64,000 nucleotides of DNA from 66-474 sp035249175. GTDB lineage: Bacteria > Pseudomonadota > Gammaproteobacteria > Xanthomonadales > Rhodanobacteraceae. Within the stretch, counting starts at the first letter, position 1; every line of letters starts with the position of its first letter. This document shows positions 52,549-60,579 of the stretch, in pieces. Below the pieces are notes generated by a model. It was not told the origin of the DNA and did not search any database. It worked only from the letters and a program-made list of their open reading frames with translations. The stretch lies in NCBI GenBank assembly GCA_035249175.1, contig DATFGT010000045.1, positions 1-64,000 of the forward strand. Reading direction: 5' to 3'. The translations under genes and the position numbers were made by a program.

Positions 52549-53577
52549 ATGACCGAAGGCATTATCCAGCACGACTTCACGCTCCAACCTGACGATACGC
52601 AACGACTGGCCAACCTGTGCGGGCCGTTCGACGAACACCTGCGCCAGATCGAGCTTCGGCTCGGTGTCGAGATCAACAATCGCGGCAACGTGTTCCGCGT
52701 GATCGGCGAAGAGCCCGCGGTGAAATCCGGCGAGCGCGTGCTGCGCAATCTCTACGAAGCAACGGAGCACGAAACCCTGAACGGGCGCGCGCTCAACCTG
52801 CGTCTGTCCGAAGCCGGCGTCGATGCCCTGGCCGAACAACAGGCCGAAGGCGCGCAGGAAGTCGCGATCAAGGTGAAACGCGGCACGATCCGCGGGCGCG
52901 GCCCGAACCAGGTGCGCTACCTGCACGCGATCGCCACGCACGATATCAATTTCGGAATCGGTCCGGCCGGTACCGGCAAGACGTATCTTGCGGTCGCGAG
53001 CGCGGTCGAGGCGCTTGAAACCGGGCGCGTGCAGCGCCTGATCCTGGTTCGCCCCGCGGTCGAGGCCGGCGAGAAGCTGGGTTTTCTGCCTGGCGATCTC
53101 GCGCAGAAGGTCGACCCCTACCTGCGCCCGCTGTACGACGCGCTGTATGAAATGCTCGGTTTCGACAAGGTCGCGCGACTGATCGAACGCAACGTGATCG
53201 AGATCGCGCCACTGGCCTACATGCGCGGGCGCACGCTCAACGATTCGTTCGTGATCCTGGACGAAGCGCAGAACAGCACCGTCGAGCAGATGAAGATGTT
53301 CCTGACCCGCATCGGTTTCGGCACGACCACGGTGGTCACCGGCGACGTGACCCAAGTCGACCTGCCGCGCAACACGCGCTCGGGTTTGCGCAACGTGATC
53401 GAGGTGCTGCGCGACGTCGAAGGCATCAGCTTCACTTTCTTCACTGCGCGCGACGTGGTGCGGCATCCGCTGGTCGCGAAAATCGTGCGCGCCTACGAAA
53501 GCGCCGAAGAAAGCGCGAACGGAAAACTCGAGCCGGAACCCCATTCGCGGCCGACGCGCGACGAGGATCGGGGATGA
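52549..53577 (+). CDS. ybeZ: PhoH-like ATPase YbeZ
   Basis: This 342-residue protein has a KH-like N-domain (about 1-120), Walker A GPAGTGKTYLA and Walker B FVILDEAQN. TTVVTGDVTQVDLPR and TARDVVRHPLVAKIV close the ATPase core. It is an RNA-associated ATPase that works with YbeY. ATG 52549 follows the repeat element; the gene overlaps ybeY by four bases. Confidence 0.94.
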   Translation: MTEGIIQHDFTLQPDDTQRLANLCGPFDEHLRQIELRLGVEINNRGNVFRVIGEEPAVKSGERVLRNLYEATEHETLNGRALNLRLSEAGVDALAEQQAEGAQEVAIKVKRGTIRGRGPNQVRYLHAIATHDINFGIGPAGTGKTYLAVASAVEALETGRVQRLILVRPAVEAGEKLGFLPGDLAQKVDPYLRPLYDALYEMLGFDKVARLIERNVIEIAPLAYMRGRTLNDSFVILDEAQNSTVEQMKMFLTRIGFGTTTVVTGDVTQVDLPRNTRSGLRNVIEVLRDVEGISFTFFTARDVVRHPLVAKIVRAYESAEESANGKLEPEPHSRPTRDEDRG

Positions 53578-54107
53578 ATCCCGGCCATGCGGATCGCCGC
53601 ACCGGCCGCCCGTTCCGATCCTCCGGCGTCGCCGATCCCCGCAAGCCACTAGGGTTGCTGGTCCATGTGGATTACGCCATCCCGCGCCGCGGCGTACCCG
53701 CAGCCGTCAGCTTCAGGCGCTGGACCGAGGCGGCATTGTTTGCAGCACGTCATCGCAACCCCGTGGAACTGTCGGTCCGGCTTGTCGATGCACGTGAAGG
53801 GCGGGCGTTGAACCGGCAATACCGCGGCAAGGATTACGCCACCAACGTACTGTCTTTTCCGGCGGAGCTGCCGCGGGGCGTGACCTCGCCGCTGCTGGGC
53901 GATCTCGTGATCTGCGCGCCGGTGGTGGCACGGGAATCCCGCGAACAGCACAAGGCGGCGCGTGACCACTATGCGCATCTCACCGTGCACGGCATCCTGC
54001 ATCTACTGGGTTTCGACCATGAGGAAGAAACCGGCGCCGCGCGCATGGAAAAACTGGAAACCCGCGTACTCGCGAAGCTGGGCGTCGCCGATCCGTACGC
54101 GGGCTGA
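53574..54107 (+). CDS. ybeY: Endoribonuclease / 16S rRNA maturation factor YbeY
   Basis: This 177-residue single-strand RNase acts in 16S rRNA 3'-end maturation and ribosome quality control. The zinc site is HGILHLLGFDHEEE (HxxxHxxGxxH), and DYATNVLSFP is the other conserved block. It has about 25 more N-terminal residues than usual when started at 53574 (ATGA overlap with ybeZ). A later start is possible. Confidence 0.95.
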   Translation: MNPGHADRRTGRPFRSSGVADPRKPLGLLVHVDYAIPRRGVPAAVSFRRWTEAALFAARHRNPVELSVRLVDAREGRALNRQYRGKDYATNVLSFPAELPRGVTSPLLGDLVICAPVVARESREQHKAARDHYAHLTVHGILHLLGFDHEEETGAARMEKLETRVLAKLGVADPYAG

Positions 54108-54202
54108 AGCTGCCGAGAATACCTCCATTTGAAAATGATCCGTTCGCACTGGGCGCAGTGAGCACGGCGAATGAAGTCGAAAAGCCGCTGTCCCTCGACC
54201 TG

Positions 54203-54222
54203 CCCATCTTTGCAAAGATGGG
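54203..54222. promoter_or_regulatory. Perfect 20-nt palindrome upstream of ybeX
   Basis: CCCATCTTTG is followed directly by its exact inverse, with no spacer. It lies between ybeY and the ybeX -10 element. There is no T-run, so an operator for a dimeric regulator is more likely than a terminator. Confidence 0.4.
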
Positions 54223-54319
54223 ATGCGCTCAGAGCCTGCCCCAACTCGACCCGGGGGACAAACAGGGTCGAATCGGCGCAACACCGGCCCCCGTGAAAAC
54301 GCACCTGGCGAAAATCCGC

Positions 54320-54325
54320 TAAAAT
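54320..54325 (+). promoter_or_regulatory. Candidate -10 element of ybeX/corC
   Basis: TAAAAT in CCGCTAAAATCGACG lies 36 bases before ATG 54362 and matches the recurring -10 form. A GC-rich stem (CCCC CAC GGGG) and a T-rich stretch follow before the start codon. Confidence 0.4.
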
Positions 54326-54361
54326 CGACGTTCCGCCCCCCACGGGGACGTGTTTCCTTTT

Positions 54362-55207
54362 ATGTCCGCAGAACCCCCAAGTACACCCGGCCTCGCCCAC
54401 CGCTCGTTGTGGGATCGTTTGGGCCACATGCTCTCAGGCGAACCCCGCAGCCCCGAGGAATTGCTCGCGGAACTCCGCGAGGCACAGAGCAACGGTCTGC
54501 TCACCGGCGAAACCTTCGCGATGATCGAAGGCGCGATCCACGTCACCGAAATGGTGGTGGGCGATGTGATGGTGCCGCGCGCGCAGATGGTCACGCTGGA
54601 TATCGACGATGACCTGCCCGCGATCCTGGAAACCGTGGTCGAATCCGGCCACTCGCGCTTTCCGGTGCACGGCGAGGACAAGGACGAGATCCTCGGGATC
54701 CTGCTCGCCAAGGACCTGCTGCGACGCCAGCAGAACGGTTCCATGGATTTGCGCGCGCTGCTGCGCCACGCGGTGATGATTCCCGAATCCATGCGGCTCA
54801 ACGTGCTGCTGGCCGAATTCCGCCGTTCGCGCAATCACATGGCCGTGGTGGTGGACGAATACGGCGGGGTTGCCGGCCTCGTCACCATCGAGGACGTGCT
54901 CGAGGAAATCGTCGGCGAGATCGACGACGAGCATGACGACGCGGTACCGCCGAAATTGATAGTGGCCCAATCCGACGGAAGCTGGCTGGTGGATGCATTG
55001 ACGCCCATCGAGGATTTCAACGTCCAGTTCGACACCGCGTTTTCCGACGAGGAATACGATACCGTCGGCGGCCTCGTCACGGCCGAGATCGGCCACCTGC
55101 CCGATCCCGGCGAAACTGCGATGCTGGGCGACTATGCATTCGACGTGACGCGCGCGGATGATCGGCGGGTTCTTCAATTCCGCGTCCGCAAGGGAGCCGC
55201 CGCATAG
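54362..55207 (+). CDS. CorC/YbeX-type CBS protein (Mg/Co efflux-associated)
   Basis: This 281-residue protein has no membrane domain. It begins SLWDRLGHMLSGEPRSPEELLAELREA. Two CBS domains (VGDVMVPRAQMVTLDI; AVVVDEYGGVAGLVTIEDVLEEIVGEI) and a CorC/HlyC C-domain (GSWLVDALTPIEDFN; VGGLVTAEIGHLPDPGE) follow. This is the YbeX form, placed after ybeY as in E. coli. Start ATG 54362; GTG at 54350 is an alternative. Confidence 0.93.
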   Translation: MSAEPPSTPGLAHRSLWDRLGHMLSGEPRSPEELLAELREAQSNGLLTGETFAMIEGAIHVTEMVVGDVMVPRAQMVTLDIDDDLPAILETVVESGHSRFPVHGEDKDEILGILLAKDLLRRQQNGSMDLRALLRHAVMIPESMRLNVLLAEFRRSRNHMAVVVDEYGGVAGLVTIEDVLEEIVGEIDDEHDDAVPPKLIVAQSDGSWLVDALTPIEDFNVQFDTAFSDEEYDTVGGLVTAEIGHLPDPGETAMLGDYAFDVTRADDRRVLQFRVRKGAAA

Positions 55208-55267
55208 CGGGATCCGGGGCTCTGCATGGGCCCATCCCGCCCGGTGTCATCGCGGCGCAGGGCGATT

Positions 55268-55289
55268 GCGTTTGCAGGATTGCAAACGC
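55268..55289. repeat. Inverted repeat in the ybeX-DUF4105 gap
   Basis: GCGTTTGCA and TGCAAACGC (9 perfect pairs) flank a four-base loop. No T-run follows. It lies 60 bases past ybeX and may be an operator or weak terminator. Confidence 0.35.
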
Positions 55290-55414
55290 GAACGCCACAG
55301 GCAGCCCGCGGGGCGACCGTCATGGATGACGCGAGTTCGTCCCGTGTCTTTGCCTTTATCATGCGCTGCTATTGACACTGGGCCCCGGCCTGCGTCGGGG
55401 CGACGGATCGAGAG

Positions 55415-56665
55415 ATGCCTTCAGGGAACCTTGTTCGGTGCCTTGCCTTTCTTGCGGCACTGGGCATCGCAGCGTTGTCGCTACCTTCCCGCGCCGGCGT
55501 CGCCGACGCGCCCGGTGCCAATCTGCGCGTGGATCTCTACACCTACGGGCCCGGCACGATCTATTGGGAGCGCTTCGGCCATGACGCGCTGGTCGTCACC
55601 GACACCTCGAGCGGCGAAGCCTATGCCTTCAACTACGGCATGTTCGATTTCAACGAAAAGGATTTCTATCTCAATTTCGCACGCGGCATCATGATCTACC
55701 GCGCGGCCGGTTGGCCGGTCGCCGAGGACATCCAGCAATTTTCCGGGGAAGGCCGCTCGATCACCGACCAGCATTTGAACCTGACGCCCGACCAGCGCGC
55801 CGCACTGCGTGATTTCCTGGTCTGGAACGTGCAGCCGGAGCATTCGCGTTACCGGTATCGCTACTTCGCGGACAACTGCACCACGCGCGTGCGCGACGTG
55901 CTGGACCGCGTGCTCGGCGGAGCATTGCAACGGCAACTGACCGGCCCCGCGGCGCACGGGGAAACCTACCGCAGCGAAACCGATCGCTTGATGTCGGGAC
56001 AACCGTGGTTGATGTACCTGCTGGATCTCGGCCTCGGTCCCTATGCGGATCAACCGCTGACGCGCTGGACCGGCGCCTTCATTCCCGCAAGGCTGATGAA
56101 TGAGTTGCGCAGCGTGCGCGCAACCGACGGCACGCCACTGGTGCAATCGGAAACCGTGTTGTCGCCGCAACGCCTGCCCTCGCCGCCCAATCAGCCGCCG
56201 GACATGCGCTGGCCACTGCTGATCGCGGGACTGGTGCTGGGCATCGCCTTCATCGTCGCGGCCAGATTTCGCGAGCAGTACGAAATCGAGCGATGGTGGT
56301 TTGCCGTGGTCGGCACCCTGTACGCGTTGCTGGCGGGATTGTCCGGCGCCCTGATGCTGGTGTTGTGGTTCGCGACCGCGCATCGTGCCGCGTGGGCCAA
56401 CGAGAACCTGTGGCTGTTCAATCCCCTCGCGTGGCTGCTGATCCCTGGGTTGCTGCGCGTGCGCAAGCCAGGCGCCGTGTGTTCCCGCTTCAGCTTGGCG
56501 ATTGCCGTACTCATGACAGCGTTTTCGTTGTTCGCGTTGCCGTCCAAACACCTGCCGGCTTTCCCCCAGCACAACCTGCCCTGGATCATGTTCGCCCTGC
56601 CGGTCTGGTCCGGATTGCTGGCCGGCATCTGGTTGATGCGTGAGCGGCGCGGCACCCATCGATGA
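55415..56665 (+). CDS. DUF4105 membrane protein
   Basis: This 416-residue protein has a signal-like N-terminus (LVRCLAFLAALGIAALSLPS). A periplasmic DUF4105 domain (YTYGPGTIYWERFGHDALVV, FNYGMFDFNEKDFYLNFARG, YRYFADNCTTRVRDVLD) follows, then four or five C-terminal helices. The NCTTRVRD Cys and the upstream His are conserved and suggest a papain-like/NlpC-type lipid hydrolase fold. Function is not established. It stands alone, between ybeX and the PilZ/HD-GYP gene. Confidence 0.8.
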   Translation: MPSGNLVRCLAFLAALGIAALSLPSRAGVADAPGANLRVDLYTYGPGTIYWERFGHDALVVTDTSSGEAYAFNYGMFDFNEKDFYLNFARGIMIYRAAGWPVAEDIQQFSGEGRSITDQHLNLTPDQRAALRDFLVWNVQPEHSRYRYRYFADNCTTRVRDVLDRVLGGALQRQLTGPAAHGETYRSETDRLMSGQPWLMYLLDLGLGPYADQPLTRWTGAFIPARLMNELRSVRATDGTPLVQSETVLSPQRLPSPPNQPPDMRWPLLIAGLVLGIAFIVAARFREQYEIERWWFAVVGTLYALLAGLSGALMLVLWFATAHRAAWANENLWLFNPLAWLLIPGLLRVRKPGAVCSRFSLAIAVLMTAFSLFALPSKHLPAFPQHNLPWIMFALPVWSGLLAGIWLMRERRGTHR

Positions 56666-56785
56666 ATCGCCTGGAAGACGCTCGCCAAGTGTTTGGTGCA
56701 ACCACAAAATCCGCTAAAGAACACGGCGGCCCCGGCCGATAACTGCCATGACGAGCCATGTCGTCTTTCCAGCGAAGAGGCCCTC

Positions 56786-58450
56786 ATGACAGCAGGCGGC
56801 GATTTTTACACCCGCATCGCCCACCCCACTGAAATCATCGAATTGCTGGAAACCTTGAGCCGGCCAGGCAGCGCTTCGCTGGTGCTGGAGCAGGATCAAA
56901 CGACGCAACTGCCGGTGGTGGTCGCAACCGCCAGCGGAGACGCGCTGCATCTGGACATCAGCGCCATCGAGGAAACCGCGCCGGCGCTGTGCGAGGGCAT
57001 GGGTTTCCGGCTGACCGGCCAAGGGCCGAAGGGCGTGGTGCGATCGCCGGTACTGACCGTGCAGCAGATCTGGGAAGAAGACCAGCGACGTTATTGCCGC
57101 TGCGAATTTCCGTCGTACCTTGAAAGGCACCAGCAGCGCGACAGTTTCCGCGCGCGTCTGCGCCGCGGCATGAAGGTACGGGTCAACCTGCAGGACGAAG
57201 GGGCGACCGCGACCGGCTATCTGCGCGATCTGTCGTTGCACGGTTGCCTGGTGGATGCGGAGGCATCCGCCGCGGCCCTGCTGGATGACCGTCCCCGGCC
57301 GCTGCAGCTCGAGATGACGTTTCCCGATGGCAGCCGCTTCGCGGCGCCGGCGTGGCCGCGCCACCAGAGCTTCAGGAGCGATCGCATCCTGTGCGGCTTC
57401 AGTCTCGAAGTGAGCGGTCGCGAACAGCAGCAGCGACTGTGGTTTCTGGTAAGCGAAACCGAGCGCGAGGCGGCGCGCAATGCGGCGTCCGGCAAAAGCG
57501 ATCTCAGGGCTTCCTCGTTGTATATAGGCAGCACGCCGGACGACCCGATGGAAGCGGATGCAGACACCTACCGCACGCCCATGGCGCGCGAACTGGCTGG
57601 CTGCGCGATGTTCCTGTCTACCCAGATCATGAAGTTGCGACGGGGCGAAGACGTCGACCAGAAGCTTCTTTCCCAACAATCGGCCAAACTGCTCGCCCTG
57701 CACGCGGAAGACCGAGAAAGCCTGTTGTTCGCGTTGACTTGCCTGCACAAGGAGTTGCCGTTGATCCGGCACTGCCTCGCGGTGGCGGTGCGGCTGGTGG
57801 ACATCGGCACAACCTTGGGGCTGCAGCCCGTGGTATGCAAGGCGCTGGCGGCGGCGGGCCTGGTGCATGACCTGGGCAAGGCGCTCTTGCCCGCGGCCTT
57901 GCGCGATGTGGTTCATTTCGATCAGGAGCAGCAGCGGCAATTCCGACAGCACGCGGCCTTGATCCGGGAACGACTGGGCGCTTGCCGATGGTTGTCGCCG
58001 GTGGCCATCCAGACCGTGGTGGAAGGAAGCAACGAGCGTCTGGACGGCAGCGGTTATCCCAACCACCGCAGCGGCGACCAGCTGCACGCGTTGATGCGCC
58101 TGGCCGCGATCATCGACGTGGCCGACGCCATGGGACGCAACCGGCTCGATCGCTCCGCGCTGCCGATCCACGAAATCTACCGACACCTGCGGGAATCGCC
58201 CGGCCAGTTCGATGCGCGCTGGGTCGAGCGCTACATCGCCCATTTCGGTACATGGCCGGTAGGCACGCTGCTACGGTTTCCCGGGGGCGAACTCGGCTGG
58301 GTGCTTGCGCTGGACGACGATCGCACCCTGGCGGCGGTGCGACAGGTGGACGAACCCACCGCTGCGGATGCAACCGGCGGCATCCTGTTGCACGGCAAGG
58401 ATCTCGCGCGGCTGGGCGAGCCCGTCGAAGCATTGCTGCCTTCGGCGTGA
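56786..58450 (+). CDS. PilZ-like protein with degenerate HD-GYP domain
   Basis: This 554-residue protein starts with a YcgR-like beta domain. A PilZ-type segment (RRGMKVRVNLQDEGATATGYLRDLSLHGCLVDAE) that could bind cyclic-di-GMP follows. The C-terminal part is HD-GYP related: GLVHDLGKALLP keeps His-Asp, and DGSGYP keeps the GYP loop. The usual HHE before DGSGYP reads SNE here, removing metal ligands, so phosphodiesterase activity is doubtful. ATG 56786 has AGAGG six bases upstream; the open frame to 56693 is not needed. Confidence 0.78.
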   Translation: MTAGGDFYTRIAHPTEIIELLETLSRPGSASLVLEQDQTTQLPVVVATASGDALHLDISAIEETAPALCEGMGFRLTGQGPKGVVRSPVLTVQQIWEEDQRRYCRCEFPSYLERHQQRDSFRARLRRGMKVRVNLQDEGATATGYLRDLSLHGCLVDAEASAAALLDDRPRPLQLEMTFPDGSRFAAPAWPRHQSFRSDRILCGFSLEVSGREQQQRLWFLVSETEREAARNAASGKSDLRASSLYIGSTPDDPMEADADTYRTPMARELAGCAMFLSTQIMKLRRGEDVDQKLLSQQSAKLLALHAEDRESLLFALTCLHKELPLIRHCLAVAVRLVDIGTTLGLQPVVCKALAAAGLVHDLGKALLPAALRDVVHFDQEQQRQFRQHAALIRERLGACRWLSPVAIQTVVEGSNERLDGSGYPNHRSGDQLHALMRLAAIIDVADAMGRNRLDRSALPIHEIYRHLRESPGQFDARWVERYIAHFGTWPVGTLLRFPGGELGWVLALDDDRTLAAVRQVDEPTAADATGGILLHGKDLARLGEPVEALLPSA

Positions 58451-58519
58451 CCTGCGGGCGGGCGCGAATTGAAATCGCGCATCACGGTGATGCCGTTCTG
58501 CATCGCCCGGCCGATCCTG

Positions 58520-58525
58520 CATAAT
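58520..58525 (+). promoter_or_regulatory. Candidate -10 element of corA, leaderless
   Basis: CATAAT ends six bases before the corA ATG. If used, transcription would start at or next to the A of the start codon. Confidence 0.35.
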
Positions 58526-58531
58526 CGGGTC

Positions 58532-59524
58532 ATGGATACGCCCGCCACCCAACCCATGGTCGCCAATTGCGCCGCCTATGGCGCGGACGGCGTGAAGATC
58601 CGCGACATCACGCTGGACGAGATCAGCGAGTTCCTGGCACAGCCGCAGGGTTTCGTGTGGGTGGGGCTGGTCGAGCCGAACGAGGCGTTGCTGGAAAAAT
58701 TGCAGGAAGAATTCGGCTTGCACGAACTGGCCGTCGAGGACGCGCACAGCGCACACCAGCGGCCCAAGATTGAATCGTACGGCACCTCGCTTTTCGTGGT
58801 TGCGCAGACCGCGCAGATGAACGAGGGCAGCATCGCCTTCGGCGAAACCCACATCTTCGTCGGCAAGCACTACCTGTTGTCGGTGCGGCACGGCGCCTCG
58901 CAATCCTATGCCCCCGCCCGCCGTGCCTGCGAGCAGACGCCCGAGCACCTCGCGCTCGGGCCAAGCTACGCGCTGTATTCCATCCTCGACCTCATCGTCG
59001 ACAACTACCTGCCGATCGTCCAGGACTTCAAGCAGGAGCTGCAGGAACTCGAACAGGACGTGTTCACCGACGTCTCCAATCGCGATGTGACCCGGCGCCT
59101 GTACGACATGCAACGCGAATTGCTGACGCTGAAGCTCGCGGCCACGCCGTTGCAGGACATGCTGGGACAATTGGTGCGGCTGCACCCGGAAGTGATCCGC
59201 GACGAAGTGCGGCCCTACTTCCGCGACGTGCAGGACCATGTCACCCGCGTCAGCGACGCCATCAACTCGATGCGCGAAATGCTGGGCGCGGCGATGAACG
59301 TGAACCTGTCGCTGATCACGGTGCGCCAGAATGAAGTGGTGAAACGCCTCGCCGGCTGGGCCGCATTGCTGGCGGCGCCCACCCTGCTGGCGAGCTGGTA
59401 CGGCATGAACTTCCACGACATGCCGGAACTCGCCAAACCCTACGCCTACCCGATCATCATCAGCATCACGGCTCTGGTGTGCATCAGCCTGTATATCGTG
59501 CTCAGGCGGGCGAAGTGGCTGTAG
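58532..59524 (+). CDS. corA: CorA magnesium/cobalt channel
   Basis: This 330-residue protein has a long cytoplasmic funnel domain and two C-terminal helices. The channel signature is YGMNFHDMPEL between them; the last helix ends in LRRAKWL. VWVGLVEPNEALLEKLQEEFGLHELAVEDA is the usual N-domain start. I chose ATG 58532 over 58469, because the family begins shortly after it. Its 3' end overlaps lgt by 23 bases, tail-to-tail. Confidence 0.94.
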   Translation: MDTPATQPMVANCAAYGADGVKIRDITLDEISEFLAQPQGFVWVGLVEPNEALLEKLQEEFGLHELAVEDAHSAHQRPKIESYGTSLFVVAQTAQMNEGSIAFGETHIFVGKHYLLSVRHGASQSYAPARRACEQTPEHLALGPSYALYSILDLIVDNYLPIVQDFKQELQELEQDVFTDVSNRDVTRRLYDMQRELLTLKLAATPLQDMLGQLVRLHPEVIRDEVRPYFRDVQDHVTRVSDAINSMREMLGAAMNVNLSLITVRQNEVVKRLAGWAALLAAPTLLASWYGMNFHDMPELAKPYAYPIIISITALVCISLYIVLRRAKWL

Positions 59525-60419
59525 CTGCAACCGGCTCCGGTTGAATCACCGGTGCGCGGCGTGACATCCACAGCAGGAGCAGTCCGACCACGATCAACGG
59601 GATCGATTGCACCTGGCCCATCGTCAGCCAGCCGGTGTGGAACAGATACCCGAGTTGTGCGTCGGGCTCGCGGATGAACTCGATCGCGAACCGGAAGCAG
59701 CCGTACAGCAACGCGAACAGTCCAGACACCGCGTAACGATGCCGCGGCTTGATCGAGAACACCCACAGCACCGTGAACATCACCACGCCTTCCAGCAGGA
59801 ATTCGTACAGCTCGGAAGGTTGGCGGGCATAGGCATCCAGCACGCCGCTCGGATACAGCGCGTGCAATTCCGCCACGCTCATGCCGGAGAATTTTGGGCT
59901 CTCCTGCAACGCGTGCGGATAGATCATCGCCCACGGCAGCGTGCTGAGCTTGCCCCACAGTTCGCCGTTGATGAAATTGCCGAGGCGTCCCAGTCCGAGT
60001 CCGATCGGCACCAGTGGTGCGACGAAGTCCACCACGTCGAAGTAATGCTTGATCGTCGCGCGGTGCCGCCACCACCACCACAGGCTCGCGACCAATACCC
60101 CCAACAGGCCACCGTGGAACGACATCCCGCCATCCCATACGCGGAACAGTTGCAGCGGATCTTTCCAGACCCAGTTGATCGGCTGATACGTGAGCATGTA
60201 CCAGATGCGGCCGCCGACGATGACCCCCAGCATTGTGTAAAACGCGAGATCGAGGAACGAATCGCGATCAACCGGCAGTCGTCCGCGGCGACGACGGTAT
60301 TCACCCAGCAGCAGGCCGCCGATGAAACCGCCGAGATACATCAGCCCGTACCAGCGCACCCCGAACGAGCCGATGTGGAACGCGATGGGATCGATATCGA
60401 CGAAGAAGGGATGGGTCAT
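59502..60419 (-). CDS. lgt: Prolipoprotein diacylglyceryl transferase
   Basis: This 305-residue inner-membrane enzyme puts diacylglycerol on the lipobox Cys of lipoproteins. Seven helices are visible. GGRIWYMLTY, GGMSFHGGLLG and the signature GLGRLGNFINGELWG are the key blocks, plus YPxxLYE-like QPSELYEFLLEG. ATG 60419 gives THPFFVDIDPIAFHIG, the family N-terminus; an upstream ATG at 60443 is less likely. Confidence 0.97.
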   Translation of the reverse strand: MTHPFFVDIDPIAFHIGSFGVRWYGLMYLGGFIGGLLLGEYRRRRGRLPVDRDSFLDLAFYTMLGVIVGGRIWYMLTYQPINWVWKDPLQLFRVWDGGMSFHGGLLGVLVASLWWWWRHRATIKHYFDVVDFVAPLVPIGLGLGRLGNFINGELWGKLSTLPWAMIYPHALQESPKFSGMSVAELHALYPSGVLDAYARQPSELYEFLLEGVVMFTVLWVFSIKPRHRYAVSGLFALLYGCFRFAIEFIREPDAQLGYLFHTGWLTMGQVQSIPLIVVGLLLLWMSRRAPVIQPEPVAATATSPA

Positions 60420-60461
60420 CGAATGGCTGACATGGCAAGACAATACGGCATATTACAAGCT

Positions 60462-60541
60462 CGCCATTCCGGACGCCCCGCAGCGACAACCTCGATTCGG
60501 TGTCACACAACACGTTGGTCCCGGCTTTCGCCGGGATGACG
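60462..60541. repeat. Intergenic inverted-repeat element, copy 5 (80 bp, diverged)
   Basis: It begins CGCCATTCCGG and ends CCGGGATGACG, each with one change from the perfect ends of copies 1 and 3. It lies between lgt and rlmI and includes the lone hairpin arm GGCTTTCGCC. Confidence 0.55.
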
Positions 60542-60579
60542 ATGACTACAACCATCTTTCCGGATTCTGCATCAGGACG

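Noticed and set aside
56714..58243. 509-codon minus-strand open frame
   Set aside because: Shadow of the PilZ/HD-GYP gene.
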